The position numbers were made by a program, and so were the translations under genes. A stretch of 64,000 nucleotides of DNA from Methylobacterium sp. E-005. Lineage in GTDB: Bacteria; Pseudomonadota; Alphaproteobacteria; Rhizobiales; Beijerinckiaceae. Below, in pieces: positions 25,960 to 35,093 of this stretch (positions within the stretch are counted from its first letter, which is position 1; each line of letters starts with the position of its first letter). Location of the stretch: assembly GCF_022829725.1 (NCBI RefSeq), contig NZ_JAKSYG010000045.1, forward strand, positions 35,562-99,561. The letters are read 5' to 3'. The notes beneath the pieces are model-generated. The model was not told the DNA's origin and did no database searches. It saw only the letters and a program-made list of their open reading frames with translations.

Positions 25960-26029
25960 CGGATCTCCTTGCCGGACGACAATTTCTCCGTCGTCCAAGC
26001 AAGGGGCGCGCCCGATCGCCGGTTCCGCC

Positions 26030-26623
26030 TCAGGTCGTTTTCGGCTGCATCACGACCGTGAGCGAGCGCACCCCCTGCGCCCCGTGGATCAGCACGCCCT
26101 CGATGTCGGCGGTGGCCGAGGGGCCGGTGTGCAGCACCGCGTAGGCCGAGCGCCCGAATTCCGGCCGGCGATAGGCCGCCTGGACATTGGGCAGGATGTC
26201 GGCCGGGTCGAGCAGGACGACGAGGTGCTGGGCGAGATAAGCCACGGCGTTCACGATCAGCTGGTCCTGCGTGAACAGCACCGAACCGGTCTCCGCGATG
26301 CCGAACACGGCGCGGACCACCGCCACGTCGACATCCTCGACCTCCTGGGGGTAGCGCACCGCCCGCAGGTCGCGGTTGCCGGTCAACTCCGGAACCGCCG
26401 AAGCGATGACCGTCGCGCCGTCAAGCCGTTCGCGAACCCCTGCGAAGACGTCGCCGGCCTGGGGCTCGGCCACGCGGCCGCCCATCCGCTCCAGCCGCTC
26501 GCCGAACTCGGTCACGAGATCGTCGCCGATGAGCGGGGCGAACAGCGGCACCTCCGGCAGTGGGAAGTCGCCCGCCGGCCGGTTCCGCCGGATGTCGGCC
26601 AGGATCGCGTCGCGGGCGCTCAC
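26030..26623 (-). CDS. lutC: Lactate utilization protein C (LUD domain)
   Basis: A 197-residue LutC/YkgG protein, one of three subunits that oxidise L-lactate to pyruvate. Visible family parts: SARDAILADIRRNRP at the N-terminus, and ADILPNVQAAY, GPSATADIEGVLIHGAQGVRSLTV at the C-terminus, typical of LUD domains. The GTG at 26623 overlaps the lutB stop (GTGA), so the pair is coupled. Last gene of the poxB-lutABC cluster. Confidence 0.9.
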   Translation of the reverse strand: MSARDAILADIRRNRPAGDFPLPEVPLFAPLIGDDLVTEFGERLERMGGRVAEPQAGDVFAGVRERLDGATVIASAVPELTGNRDLRAVRYPQEVEDVDVAVVRAVFGIAETGSVLFTQDQLIVNAVAYLAQHLVVLLDPADILPNVQAAYRRPEFGRSAYAVLHTGPSATADIEGVLIHGAQGVRSLTVVMQPKTT

Positions 26624-28191
26624 GGCTGCGTCCCCTTCATCCGGTTCTGCTTGTACCAGGCGTGGAAGGTCTGGCGCGGGGCGTCGGGCATCTCGCGCTT
26701 CTTCCCCCAGGTATTGAGCGGGTTGTAGACCGCGAAGCGCGGCAGGACCTTCAAGGCAGAATCCGCGGCGCCGATCGCCGCCCGGTAGGCAGCCGGGCGC
26801 GACAGCACCGCGCCCGCGGCCTTCATCATGCCCTGCTTCAGCGCCGGAATCTGGTGCTCTTCGACCAGCACTTTGCGCCACGCAAAGATCTGCTCATGAA
26901 TGTTGATTTTAACTGGGCAGACATTGGTGCAAGATCCGTTCATCGTCGAGGAGAACGGCAGCGTCGAGTATTTCCGCTTGTTGAAGGTCGGGTCGATGAT
27001 CAGTCCGATCGGCCCGGAATAGGTCGCCCCATAGGACAGCCCACCCGAGCGCCGATAAACCGGGCAGGTGTTCATGCAGGCACCGCAACGGATACACTTC
27101 AGGGAGGTCCAGAACTCCTCCATGCCGAGACGCTCGGAGCGGCCGTTATCGACCAGGACCATGTGCATCTCGGTGCCCTTCCGGGGCGCGCGGAAATGCG
27201 AGGTGTACTGGGTGATCGGAGAGCCGAGCGCCGAGCGCGACAGCAGCCGGATGAAGACGCCGAGATGCTCGACCTTCGGGATGATCTTCTCGATTCCGAT
27301 CGAGTGGATCTGAAGCGGCGGCACGTTGCCGGAGAGGTCGGCATTGCCCTCGTTGGTGCAGGTCACGACCGAACCCGTCTCCGCGATGGCGAAGTTGCAG
27401 CCGGTCATGCCGGCATCGGCCTTGAGGATGTAGGGCCGGGTCGTCTCGCGCTGGCTCTCGGCGAGGTAATGGGCGTCGTCGTTGTCGGGGTCTGTCCCGA
27501 GCGTTTTGGCAAAAACCTCGGCCACGTCCATCCGGGTCTTGTGAACCGCCGGGGCGACCACGTGGCTCGGCTCCTCGTTGTCGAGCTGCTGGATCCGCTC
27601 GCCGAGGTCGGTCTCGATCACCTCGATACCATTGGCATCCATGTGGTGGCGGAAGCCGCACTCCTCGGTGAGCATCGACTTCGACTTCACCAGGGTCTTG
27701 GCGCCGTGGCTCTTCAGGATCTCCAGCACGATACGGTTGTGGTCCGCCCCGTCCTTCGCCCAGTGGACGTGGACGCCGTTGGCCTTCGCGGCGGCCTCGA
27801 ACTGCTCGAGGTAGTGGTCCAGGTGGCTCAGCGTGTGCGTCTTGATCTGCGAGGCGAACTCGCGCAGCTCCTCCCATTCCGGGATGCCGTGCGCGGAGAC
27901 GTCGCGCTTCTTGCGCAGGTCCCACAGGCGCTCGTCGTGCGCTGCCTGATGGAGCGGCGCGGCGAGGAAGCGCTCGGCGGCCTCGGCCTGGTTGATCGGC
28001 CGGTCTCCGCGGATCTTGGCGCCGCGCGGCTGGGGCTCACGGACCTTGGGCGCGCGGATCGGCTTCGAGGCGGCCTCGGCGTGCTGGAGGCGGGCGCCGT
28101 CCTGCGAGCGCTCGCTCTCGTCGTCGCCCGCACGCACCTCCGGGTGGATGACACCCTCGCGCTCCCGGGGATTGAGATCCTCGACGCTCAT
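26620..28191 (-). CDS. lutB: Lactate utilization iron-sulfur protein B, long form
   Basis: A 523-residue LutB/YkgF protein, about 45 residues longer than usual because of a charged N-terminal extension (residues 1 to about 75). It has the LUD domain (KTLVKSKSMLTEECGFRHHM, IETDLGERIQQLD, GCNFAIAETGS) and a first Fe-S motif CIRCGACMNTCP (366-377). The second motif reads NGSCTNVCP (418-426); E. coli YkgF has CTACDNVCP there, so the first cysteine is replaced by Asn418. One cluster may have an altered ligand. The start overlaps the lutA stop (ATGA). Confidence 0.92.
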   Translation of the reverse strand: MSVEDLNPREREGVIHPEVRAGDDESERSQDGARLQHAEAASKPIRAPKVREPQPRGAKIRGDRPINQAEAAERFLAAPLHQAAHDERLWDLRKKRDVSAHGIPEWEELREFASQIKTHTLSHLDHYLEQFEAAAKANGVHVHWAKDGADHNRIVLEILKSHGAKTLVKSKSMLTEECGFRHHMDANGIEVIETDLGERIQQLDNEEPSHVVAPAVHKTRMDVAEVFAKTLGTDPDNDDAHYLAESQRETTRPYILKADAGMTGCNFAIAETGSVVTCTNEGNADLSGNVPPLQIHSIGIEKIIPKVEHLGVFIRLLSRSALGSPITQYTSHFRAPRKGTEMHMVLVDNGRSERLGMEEFWTSLKCIRCGACMNTCPVYRRSGGLSYGATYSGPIGLIIDPTFNKRKYSTLPFSSTMNGSCTNVCPVKINIHEQIFAWRKVLVEEHQIPALKQGMMKAAGAVLSRPAAYRAAIGAADSALKVLPRFAVYNPLNTWGKKREMPDAPRQTFHAWYKQNRMKGTQP

Positions 28192-28931
28192 GCGGCGGCT
28201 CCGTTCAGCACCTGCGCGATGTGGATGTATTTCAGCGGCAGCCCCAGGCGCTCGGCGCAGCCCTTCTGGTGCATCAAGCAAGAGGAATCGGCCGAGACGA
28301 CGTAGTCCGCGCCGGCACGGTTCTGATCGGCGACCTTGTCATAGCCCATCTTGGCCGACACGGCCGGCTCGAACACCGAGAAGGTGCCGCCGAAGCCGCA
28401 GCATTCGTCGGGCCGGGCAAGATCCACGAGTTCGACGCCCTCGACCAGACGCAGCAGGTCGAGGGGCTTTGAGAAATAGGGCTTCACCAGCTCCGAGGGC
28501 CGCGCATGGTGAATGCCGCGCAGCGCGTTGCAGTTGGTGTGATAGGCCACCTTGTGCGGGAAGCTGGCCCAGGGCAGCGCCTCAACCTTCAGCACGTCGT
28601 GGAGGAACTCCACCAGCTCGTAGGTGCTGGCACGGACGTGGCGGACCTCGTCGGTCTGCGGAATCGCGGTCAGGTGCTCGCGGACCTGATGCACGCAGGA
28701 TCCGGAAGGCGCCACGACGTAATCGAAGCCCGAGAAATTCTTGACGAACAGGGCTTCGGTGGCGGCCGCCTCGGCGTGGCAGCCGGTGTTGGTCATCGGC
28801 TGGCCGCAGCAAGTCTGGTCGAACGGATACTCGACCGTGCAGCCGAGCCGTTCCAGCAGTTCCAGCGTGGCGATGCCGACCTCCGGCTCGAAGGCGTCGA
28901 CGTAGCACGGCACGAATAGGCCGACCCGCAT
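28188..28931 (-). CDS. lutA: Lactate utilization protein A (CCG domains)
   Basis: A 247-residue LutA/YkgE protein made of two cysteine-rich CCG domains. It shows the first CCG motif in DQTCCGQPMTNTGC and the second in RPDECCGFGGTF, with partner cysteines in FVPCYVD, APSGSCVH, YHTNCNALR and SADSSCLMHQ. It acts with LutB and LutC in oxidising L-lactate in the cytoplasm. It lies 65 bases after poxB on the same strand. Confidence 0.95.
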   Translation of the reverse strand: MRVGLFVPCYVDAFEPEVGIATLELLERLGCTVEYPFDQTCCGQPMTNTGCHAEAAATEALFVKNFSGFDYVVAPSGSCVHQVREHLTAIPQTDEVRHVRASTYELVEFLHDVLKVEALPWASFPHKVAYHTNCNALRGIHHARPSELVKPYFSKPLDLLRLVEGVELVDLARPDECCGFGGTFSVFEPAVSAKMGYDKVADQNRAGADYVVSADSSCLMHQKGCAERLGLPLKYIHIAQVLNGAAA

Positions 28932-28996
28932 GGTCTGGCACCCCCCTGCATCGCCGCTCCGTTGGTCTGGAACGGTTCGAGACTGATACAGGTGGT

Positions 28997-30727
28997 CTAC
29001 CGGATGAGGTTGGTCTTGGCGAGGTCGAGAACCGCGTCACCGCGTCCGTCCATGACAGCGCGCAGGACATACAGGCTGAATCCTTTCACCTGCTGGCCGT
29101 CGATCTTGGGCGGCATCGACAGCTCGTTGCGGGCGGTGCGGACGTCGAGGAGCGAGGGACCGTCGAAGGCGAGGAACTCGCGCATGGCGCCGGGCAGCTC
29201 GGCCGGGTCCTCGACGCGCAGGGCGAAGATGCCGGCAGCACGCGACATCGCGGCGAAGTCCGGATTGTCGAGGGCGACGCCGGTCTCGAGGTAGCCCGCC
29301 GCCTTCATCTCCAGCTCGACGAAGCCCAGAGTGCCGTTGTTGAACACCACGACCTTCAGCGGCAGACGGTGCTGTCGCAGGGTCAGGAAATCGCCCATCA
29401 GCATGGCGAATCCGCCGTCGCCGCACAGCGCTATCACCTGCCGGTCGGGCTGGCACGCCTGCGCGCCGATGCCCTGCGACAGGGCGTTGGCCATCGAACC
29501 GTGGACCCAGGAGCCGAGGAGACGCCGCTTCCCGTTCATCGCGAGATAGCGCGCGGCCCAGATCGTCGGCGTGCCGACATCGGCGGTGAAGATTGCGTCG
29601 TCCGCGGCCGCTTCGCTAATGGTGCGGGCGAGGTATTGCGGGTGCAGCGGCCCGCCCGGTTTACCCGTGGCGAGCTCGTCGAGGCCGGTGCGCGCCTTGG
29701 CGTAGTGCTTCAGGCTGGCATCCAGGAACGACCGGTCGGTCTTGGGTTTCAGCCGCGGCAGGAGCGCCCGCAGCGTCGCCCCGACATCGCCCACGACGCC
29801 CAGTTCGATCCGGCAGCGCCGTCCGAGTTCGGACGGGCGCAGGTCGATCTGCGCCACTTTTGCCTCCTGCGGATAGAACTGCTTGTAGGGGAAGCCCGTG
29901 CCCAGCATCAGCAGGGTGTCGCAGGCCATCATGGCGGCGTAGCCCGATGCGTAACCGATCAGGCCGGTCATGCCGACATCGTAGGGGTTGTCGAACTCGA
30001 CGAACTCCTTGCCACCGAGCGCGTGGACGATCGGGCTTTTCAGCGCCTCGGCGAGTTGCAGGAGTTCGGCATGCGCGCCGGCGCAGCCGCGCCCGCACAG
30101 CAGCGTGACACGCTTGCCGCCGTTGAGCAGCGCGGCCAGCGCGTCGAGCTCCGGATCCGCCGGACGCACCACGGGCTTCGCCGGGATCAGGCCGGCCCGG
30201 GGCGCCAGCGCGCGCTTGGGCGCCTCGCGGAGCGCCACGTCGCCCGGCAGGACGATGACCGCCACGCCCCCCTCCCCGACGGCGGCGCGGATCGCGTTCT
30301 CCAGCACGAACGGCATCTGCGCCGGATCGGAGACCATCTCACAATAATGGCTGCAATCGCGGAACAGCTCGGTGGGCTTGGTCTCCTGGAAATAGCCGGA
30401 GCCGATCTCGGGTGACGGGATATGGGCGGCGATCGCCAGGACCGGTGTGCGGCTGCGATGCGCGTCGTAGAGACCGTTGATCAGGTGCAGGTTGCCTGGC
30501 CCGCAGGAGCCGGCGCAGACCGCGAGCCGGCCGGTGATCTGCGCTTCCCCCGCCGCCGCGAAGGCTGCGGCTTCCTCGTGGCGCGTATGGATCCACTCGA
30601 TCCGGCCCCGGGCCCGCAACGCCTCCGTGACCCCATTCAGGCTGTCGCCGACAACTCCGTAGATGCGTGCGACGCCCGCTTCCTGAAGGGTCTCGGCGAC
30701 GATGTCGGCGACGTTGCTGATGCGCAT
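28997..30727 (-). CDS. poxB: Pyruvate dehydrogenase (quinone) / pyruvate oxidase
   Basis: A 576-residue thiamine diphosphate enzyme that turns pyruvate into acetate and CO2 and passes electrons to quinone. Motifs: [14 protein letters not shown] and the conserved [12 protein letters not shown] glutamate in the PYR domain, central FAD-binding domain, and [29 protein letters not shown] in the PP domain. The C-terminus has a membrane-binding style tail. Placed just before lutABC, it would handle pyruvate made from lactate. Acetolactate synthase-like enzymes are the main alternative, but length and N-terminus fit PoxB. Confidence 0.92.
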   Translation of the reverse strand: MRISNVADIVAETLQEAGVARIYGVVGDSLNGVTEALRARGRIEWIHTRHEEAAAFAAAGEAQITGRLAVCAGSCGPGNLHLINGLYDAHRSRTPVLAIAAHIPSPEIGSGYFQETKPTELFRDCSHYCEMVSDPAQMPFVLENAIRAAVGEGGVAVIVLPGDVALREAPKRALAPRAGLIPAKPVVRPADPELDALAALLNGGKRVTLLCGRGCAGAHAELLQLAEALKSPIVHALGGKEFVEFDNPYDVGMTGLIGYASGYAAMMACDTLLMLGTGFPYKQFYPQEAKVAQIDLRPSELGRRCRIELGVVGDVGATLRALLPRLKPKTDRSFLDASLKHYAKARTGLDELATGKPGGPLHPQYLARTISEAAADDAIFTADVGTPTIWAARYLAMNGKRRLLGSWVHGSMANALSQGIGAQACQPDRQVIALCGDGGFAMLMGDFLTLRQHRLPLKVVVFNNGTLGFVELEMKAAGYLETGVALDNPDFAAMSRAAGIFALRVEDPAELPGAMREFLAFDGPSLLDVRTARNELSMPPKIDGQQVKGFSLYVLRAVMDGRGDAVLDLAKTNLIR

Positions 30728-30895
30728 GATCGGGTTCCGCTTTCGGGCTCACGCAGGGATGTGGAACCCGGGGGCTCGAAGTCACCCCGGACAGGCCCAC
30801 CCACGGGACTTTCCCAGCCAACCCGGTGCGCGCGCTTGATTTCCGCCGCCCCAGAGTCGAAGGACGTCTGGAAACGTTCCGAAGAGATCATCACC

Positions 30896-31288
30896 ATGGA
30901 AGAACTGCTCGCCCGTGTGACCGCCCGTACCGGGCTCGACGCCGCGACGGCGCAGACTGCGATCGGTCACATCCTCGCTTTCCTCCAGAAAGAGGGCCCC
31001 GAGACGGAAGTGAACCAGCTTCTGGCGGCGCTGCCGGGGTCCGAATCGCTGATCGCTGAGTCCAATGCCGGCGAGAGCGGCGGCGGCGGCCTGATGGGCA
31101 TGCTCGGTGGCATGATGGGCGGTGGTGGCGTCATGGCGCTGGGCCAGAAGTTGATGGCGGCCGGCGTGCCGATGGGTCAGATGCAGCCGCTCGGCCAGGA
31201 GCTGTTCGCCTTCGGCCGCGAGAAGGTCGGCGAGGACGCGATGGGGCCGATTATCGGCTCGATCCCCGGGCTCAACCAGTTCGTCTGA
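30896..31288 (+). CDS. Small helical protein, DUF2780/DUF2267-like
   Basis: A 130-residue protein with an N-terminal helical part (MEELLARVTARTGLDAATAQTAIGHIL) followed by a glycine/methionine-rich linker at about 62-80 and a final helix pair ending in IPGLNQFV. This layout resembles DUF2780/DUF2267 proteins of unknown function; the exact family is unsure. The ATG at 30896 has GAAGAG upstream at a long distance. It is divergent from poxB and transcribed alone. Confidence 0.75.
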   Translation: MEELLARVTARTGLDAATAQTAIGHILAFLQKEGPETEVNQLLAALPGSESLIAESNAGESGGGGLMGMLGGMMGGGGVMALGQKLMAAGVPMGQMQPLGQELFAFGREKVGEDAMGPIIGSIPGLNQFV

Positions 31289-31462
31289 TACCGGAGCGCG
31301 TGTGCGGGGCCGCACTGAATTCGCGCATGGCTTGAACGATCGTGAAAAAACGGTTTCCGGGCGAAAGCTTGACGGAACCTGTCACCACGATCCCCGTTAT
31401 TGGGGGGCGGTTGGAATCGACGCTTTCGGCGACGTTCGCGACCGCAATCCAGCAGGCCGGCC

Positions 31463-31681
31463 ATGCCCGTCTTCGAAGCGAAGAATTTGGACAGCGCGTT
31501 CGAGGGCCAAGCCCTTCTCGCCGCCATTCTGCATCCGACGCGCGCGGCCCAAACCCGCGCGCTGCGTCACGGTCGCCGTCGCGCCGAACGTGCCGCCGCC
31601 CTGGCGGATCCTCTGACCCTGGAGCCGCGATTCCCGGTCACCGTTGAAGGCTTGGCTCCGACGGCTTGCCCGTCGCGCTGA
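31463..31681 (+). CDS. Hypothetical protein, 72 residues
   Basis: A possible small gene. The product starts MPVFEAKNLDSAFEGQALLA and continues with an Arg-rich helix and a PRFPVTVEGL segment. Third-position GC is moderate, lower than in neighbouring genes, and the ribosome site is weak. It ends 12 bases from the convergent membrane-protein gene. I do not recognise a family; it may be spurious. Confidence 0.35.
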   Translation: MPVFEAKNLDSAFEGQALLAAILHPTRAAQTRALRHGRRRAERAAALADPLTLEPRFPVTVEGLAPTACPSR

Positions 31682-31693
31682 GACTTCGAGCCG

Positions 31694-32635
31694 CTACCAG
31701 GGCTGCGGGACCACGACGCCCTGGCGGGTGACCACCACCCAGTCCCGCCCGCGGCGCTCGACGCCCTCGACGCGGCCGAAGCCCGGCAGGATCTCGCCCG
31801 GCCCAATCTCCAAGAGGCGATGACGGCGGTTCTCGAGGATCGCCATCCCGTCATAGACCTCGCGGACCGCCCAGGCGTCGATCACAGGGGGTTTGTCGCC
31901 CACTGAAGCCTTCTTGACGTCGGCCGGCTTGGTATCGGCGAGCTTTGCCTCGGTGATTTTGGTATCGGCGAGCTTTGCCTCGGTAATCTTGGCCTCGGTG
32001 ATCTTGGCCTCCGCTACCTTGGCCTCGACGGCCTTCGGCTCGGTGTTTCGGATTTCGGCGAGGCTCCCGGTTTGGGTCGGCTCGGCTTTCGTGACCGTGG
32101 CGGCCCGGCGGTCGATCTGTGCCCCGAGGCTCGCGATCCGGGCGTTCTGCTCACGCTCGACCTGGTCGAGGCGCTCGCTGAGGGCTGCGGTCTTGGCCAT
32201 CAGGTTTCTATCGAGCTGCGTGAGGCGCTCGCCGAGGGCGCTGCTGCGCGTCGAGGCCTCCTTGCGAGCCGTGTCGGTGGAGGCGCGCAGATCAGCCAAG
32301 ACTTGGTGCAGCTGCGCGATATCGCTGCCGAGACGTGCTGTTTCGGTACGTCCGGCATCAAGCGTCGTGCTGAGCGCCGCAACGGCGTCGCTCGACAGGG
32401 CGGACGCATGGGTCATCGCAATGACGCCGCCGCCGAGCAGCGCACCGAACGCCAGGCAGGCGCCGGGGATCGCAACGGTCCTCCGGTCGATCGCTTTCAA
32501 GGAACGCATCACCGCAATCATCGGTGCGGCGGCGTCCGGGGCCTTGGCGTCGACCGCGGGTTCCGCATGGCCGGTGACAACGGCCTTGAGCAGGTCGTCC
32601 GGCGAGACGGCCGGCTTGGTCTCGGTCTTGATCAT
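31694..32635 (-). CDS. Single-span membrane protein with pentapeptide repeat, unknown function
   Basis: A 313-residue protein: a cytoplasmic N-terminus, one membrane segment (about 55-75, PGACLAFGALLGGGVIAM), a predicted coiled coil (about 90-185) with regular Leu spacing, then eight tandem five-residue units of the form K-x-x-E/D-A/T (KITEA, KLADT) at about 200-240. The compact C-terminal domain (AWAVREVYDGMAILENRRH... LPGFGRVEGVERRGRDWVVVT) looks conserved and periplasmic. GGAG and GGGGG precede the ATG. I cannot name the function; the C-terminal fold recalls small beta-rich secretion or pilus-assembly domains, which is only a guess. Confidence 0.8.
   Translation of the reverse strand: MIKTETKPAVSPDDLLKAVVTGHAEPAVDAKAPDAAAPMIAVMRSLKAIDRRTVAIPGACLAFGALLGGGVIAMTHASALSSDAVAALSTTLDAGRTETARLGSDIAQLHQVLADLRASTDTARKEASTRSSALGERLTQLDRNLMAKTAALSERLDQVEREQNARIASLGAQIDRRAATVTKAEPTQTGSLAEIRNTEPKAVEAKVAEAKITEAKITEAKLADTKITEAKLADTKPADVKKASVGDKPPVIDAWAVREVYDGMAILENRRHRLLEIGPGEILPGFGRVEGVERRGRDWVVVTRQGVVVPQPW
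31916..32035 (-). repeat. 15-base minisatellite inside a membrane-protein gene
   Basis: Two adjacent 30-base copies (31931-31960 and 31961-31990) differ at only two bases, and three further degenerate 15-base units follow (31991-32035). The unit length is a multiple of three, so the frame is kept and five-residue repeats are encoded. Near-identity of the two long copies suggests a recent duplication. Confidence 0.85.
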
Positions 32636-32757
32636 CGCCCCCAACTCCGGTGCAGGACCACGCTGCAAGCCTTCGCTAAGGACGTTTGTTTACGAAACCC
32701 TTACCGACCGTTCGAGCTCACGCCGCACGGTCCACGACACCATCCGGTCGCCGTGAC

Positions 32758-32809
32758 GGTCGGATAAATTCCGACCAACCCACCGCGTCATCCTGAGCTG
32801 GTGGGTTGG
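32758..32809 (-). terminator. Tandem hairpins after the M3 peptidase gene
   Basis: Two perfect inverted repeats abut: CCAACCCACC / GGTGGGTTGG (32775-32784, 32800-32809, 15-base loop) and GGTCGG / CCGACC (32758-32776, 7-base AT-rich loop). They share two bases, so they may compete. The position is 34 bases after the M3 peptidase stop and about 120 bases before the next gene on the same strand, suiting a terminator or attenuator. Confidence 0.55.
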
Positions 32810-32842
32810 ACGTTCCATGCCGTTTCGAATCGTCTCTCGCAC

Positions 32843-34918
32843 TCATGCCGCCAGTCCGCGCTTCTTCAGCAGCGGCTCGATGCTCGGCATCCGTCCGCGG
32901 AAGGCTGTGTAGGCCTCGCGTGGGTCGCGCAAGTTGCCGGCGCCGTACACGAAGGTGCGCAGGCGCTTGGCGGTCTCTGGATCGAAGATGTCGCCCGCCT
33001 CGCGGAAGGCATCAAACGCGTCGGCATCCAGCACCTCCGACCAGAGATAGCTGTAATAGCCAGCCGCGTAGCCGTCCCCCGAGAAGATATGGGCAAAATG
33101 CGGTGTCCGGTGCCGCATGCCGATCTCGGCCGGCATGCTGATCCGCCGGAGCGCCTCGGCCTCGAAGGCGGGCACGTCGAGCCCCGCTTCGCCTTCGGCC
33201 GAGAGGTGGAGCGTCATGTCGACGATCGCCGATGCGGTATACTCCACGGTGGCGAACCCCTGGTTGAAGGTGCGGGCAGCCAGCAGCTTCTGCAGCAGGG
33301 TATCCGGCATCGCCTCTCCGGTCTGGTGATGGCGCGCATGGGTCCGCAGGACCTCCGGCTGCTCCAGCCAGTGCTCGTAGAGCTGGGAGGGCAGTTCCAC
33401 GAAGTCACGGGCGACTGCGGTGCCGGAGAGCAGCGGGTAGGTCACGTCCGATAGGAGGCCGTGCAGCGCGTGGCCGAACTCGTGGAAAAGCGTGCGGGCG
33501 TCATCGAAGGACAGGAGCGTGCTCTCGCCCTCCGGCGCCTTGGCGAAGTTCATGACGTTGACGATGATCGGCGTGATCGATCCGTTCAACCGCTCCTGCG
33601 AGCGGAAGGCGCTCATCCAGGCGCCGGATCGCTTGGTGGCCCGGGCGAAATAATCGCCGATGAACAGACCGACCTCCGACCCGTCCGAATTGCCGACCCG
33701 CCAGATCCGCACGTCGGGGTGGTAGCGTGGCGCCTCTTTGAGTTCCTCGAAGGTCAAGCCGAACAGCCGAGAGGCCGTGTCGAAGGCCGCCTGGATCATC
33801 CGCTCGAGGGGCAGGTAGGCCTTGATCTCGCTCTCATCGAGATCGTGCTCGGCGCGCCGGACCTTCTCGGCGTAGTGGCGCCAATCATGCGCCTGGAGGG
33901 TGAAGTTGTGGCCCTCCTCCTGGATCGCTGCCTGAAGCCGGTCGCGCTCGTCGCCGGCCCGGGCCCGGGCCGGGGTCCAGACATCGCGGAGCAGACCCGT
34001 GGCGGCATCGGGACTCGCCGCCATCGTGTCGTCGAGGGCGAAATGCGCGAAGCTGTCGAAGCCCAGCAGACGCGCGCGCTCGGCACGGAGCTGGATGATC
34101 TCGGCCGCAATCGCGCGGTTGTCGGTCGGGCCGCCGTTCTCGCCGCGCCGGGTCCAGGCGGCATGGGCGCGCTCGCGCAGATCCCGGCGGGTCGAGAAGA
34201 CGAGGAACGGCTCGATCAACGAGCGGGACAGGGTGATGATGTGTCCGTCCAGCCCCCGTTCCTCCGCGGCACTCCGGGCGGCGGCACGCAGAAAGGCCGG
34301 CAGCCCGGCGAGATCCTCCTCGCCCTGTAGCGGCATCGTGAAGCTGCTCTCGTCGGCCAGGAGATTCTGGCTGAACGTCGTGCCGAGCTCCGACATCCGG
34401 GCCGCGATCTCGGCGATGCGTGCCTTCGCATCCGGCGCAAGAGTCGCCCCGGCCCGGCGAAAGCGGATCCGGTAGCGATCGAGGACGCGGCGCTCCTCCG
34501 GACCGAGAGCCTCAGCCTCCGCATCCACCGCCGAGATTCGGGCCCAGAGCTGTGGATTCAGGTAGATCGCGCTACCGTGGCGGGCGAGCTTCGGCCCGAT
34601 CTCGCGTTCGATCGCCTGCAGCTCCGGGTTGGTGTGGCTCCCGGTGAGGTTGTAGAAGACGCCGGCGACGCGTTCGAGGGCCTGCCCCGCCCGCTCCATG
34701 GCCGCCACCGTGTTGGCGAAGGTCGCGGGCGCTGTCTCGGCCGCGATGGCCTCGATCTCACGGGCATGGACGGCAAGCGCCGCCTCGAAGGCCGGGCGAT
34801 AGTGCTCCGGCCGGATCCGCTCGAAGGGCGGGATCTCGAAGGGCGTGCTCCAGAGGGCCTCGGAGAAGGGATTGTCCTGCGGCAGGCTCGGGAGCCCGGC
34901 TTCAACGGCGTCCGGCAT
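32843..34918 (-). CDS. M3 family metallopeptidase (oligopeptidase A / Dcp type)
   Basis: A 691-residue cytoplasmic zinc peptidase. The active site FHEFGHALHGLLSDV has the HExxH motif, and the third zinc ligand lies in DFVELPSQLYEHW. The length fits peptidyl-dipeptidase Dcp or oligopeptidase A (680-690). It begins NPFSEALWSTPFEIPPFERIRPEHY, typical of the M3A subfamily. It degrades short peptides, including cleaved signal peptides. It is transcribed alone, divergent from the extensin-like gene. Confidence 0.95.
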   Translation of the reverse strand: MPDAVEAGLPSLPQDNPFSEALWSTPFEIPPFERIRPEHYRPAFEAALAVHAREIEAIAAETAPATFANTVAAMERAGQALERVAGVFYNLTGSHTNPELQAIEREIGPKLARHGSAIYLNPQLWARISAVDAEAEALGPEERRVLDRYRIRFRRAGATLAPDAKARIAEIAARMSELGTTFSQNLLADESSFTMPLQGEEDLAGLPAFLRAAARSAAEERGLDGHIITLSRSLIEPFLVFSTRRDLRERAHAAWTRRGENGGPTDNRAIAAEIIQLRAERARLLGFDSFAHFALDDTMAASPDAATGLLRDVWTPARARAGDERDRLQAAIQEEGHNFTLQAHDWRHYAEKVRRAEHDLDESEIKAYLPLERMIQAAFDTASRLFGLTFEELKEAPRYHPDVRIWRVGNSDGSEVGLFIGDYFARATKRSGAWMSAFRSQERLNGSITPIIVNVMNFAKAPEGESTLLSFDDARTLFHEFGHALHGLLSDVTYPLLSGTAVARDFVELPSQLYEHWLEQPEVLRTHARHHQTGEAMPDTLLQKLLAARTFNQGFATVEYTASAIVDMTLHLSAEGEAGLDVPAFEAEALRRISMPAEIGMRHRTPHFAHIFSGDGYAAGYYSYLWSEVLDADAFDAFREAGDIFDPETAKRLRTFVYGAGNLRDPREAYTAFRGRMPSIEPLLKKRGLAA

Positions 34919-35093
34919 TCAATCCTCAGAGTCGGTTCAGGCGGCGCGGGTCGTCATCGGGGCGGTTCGCCGACGCGATCCGTGCGCACGATCCGGCAGT
35001 GAGAATCCGGTTCTGGCCATCCGTCAACTATGCCGGTGATCCGAATGGCCGCTCGCTCGTTTCCGTGAACCAACGCCCACGCTTCGAGGCCCC

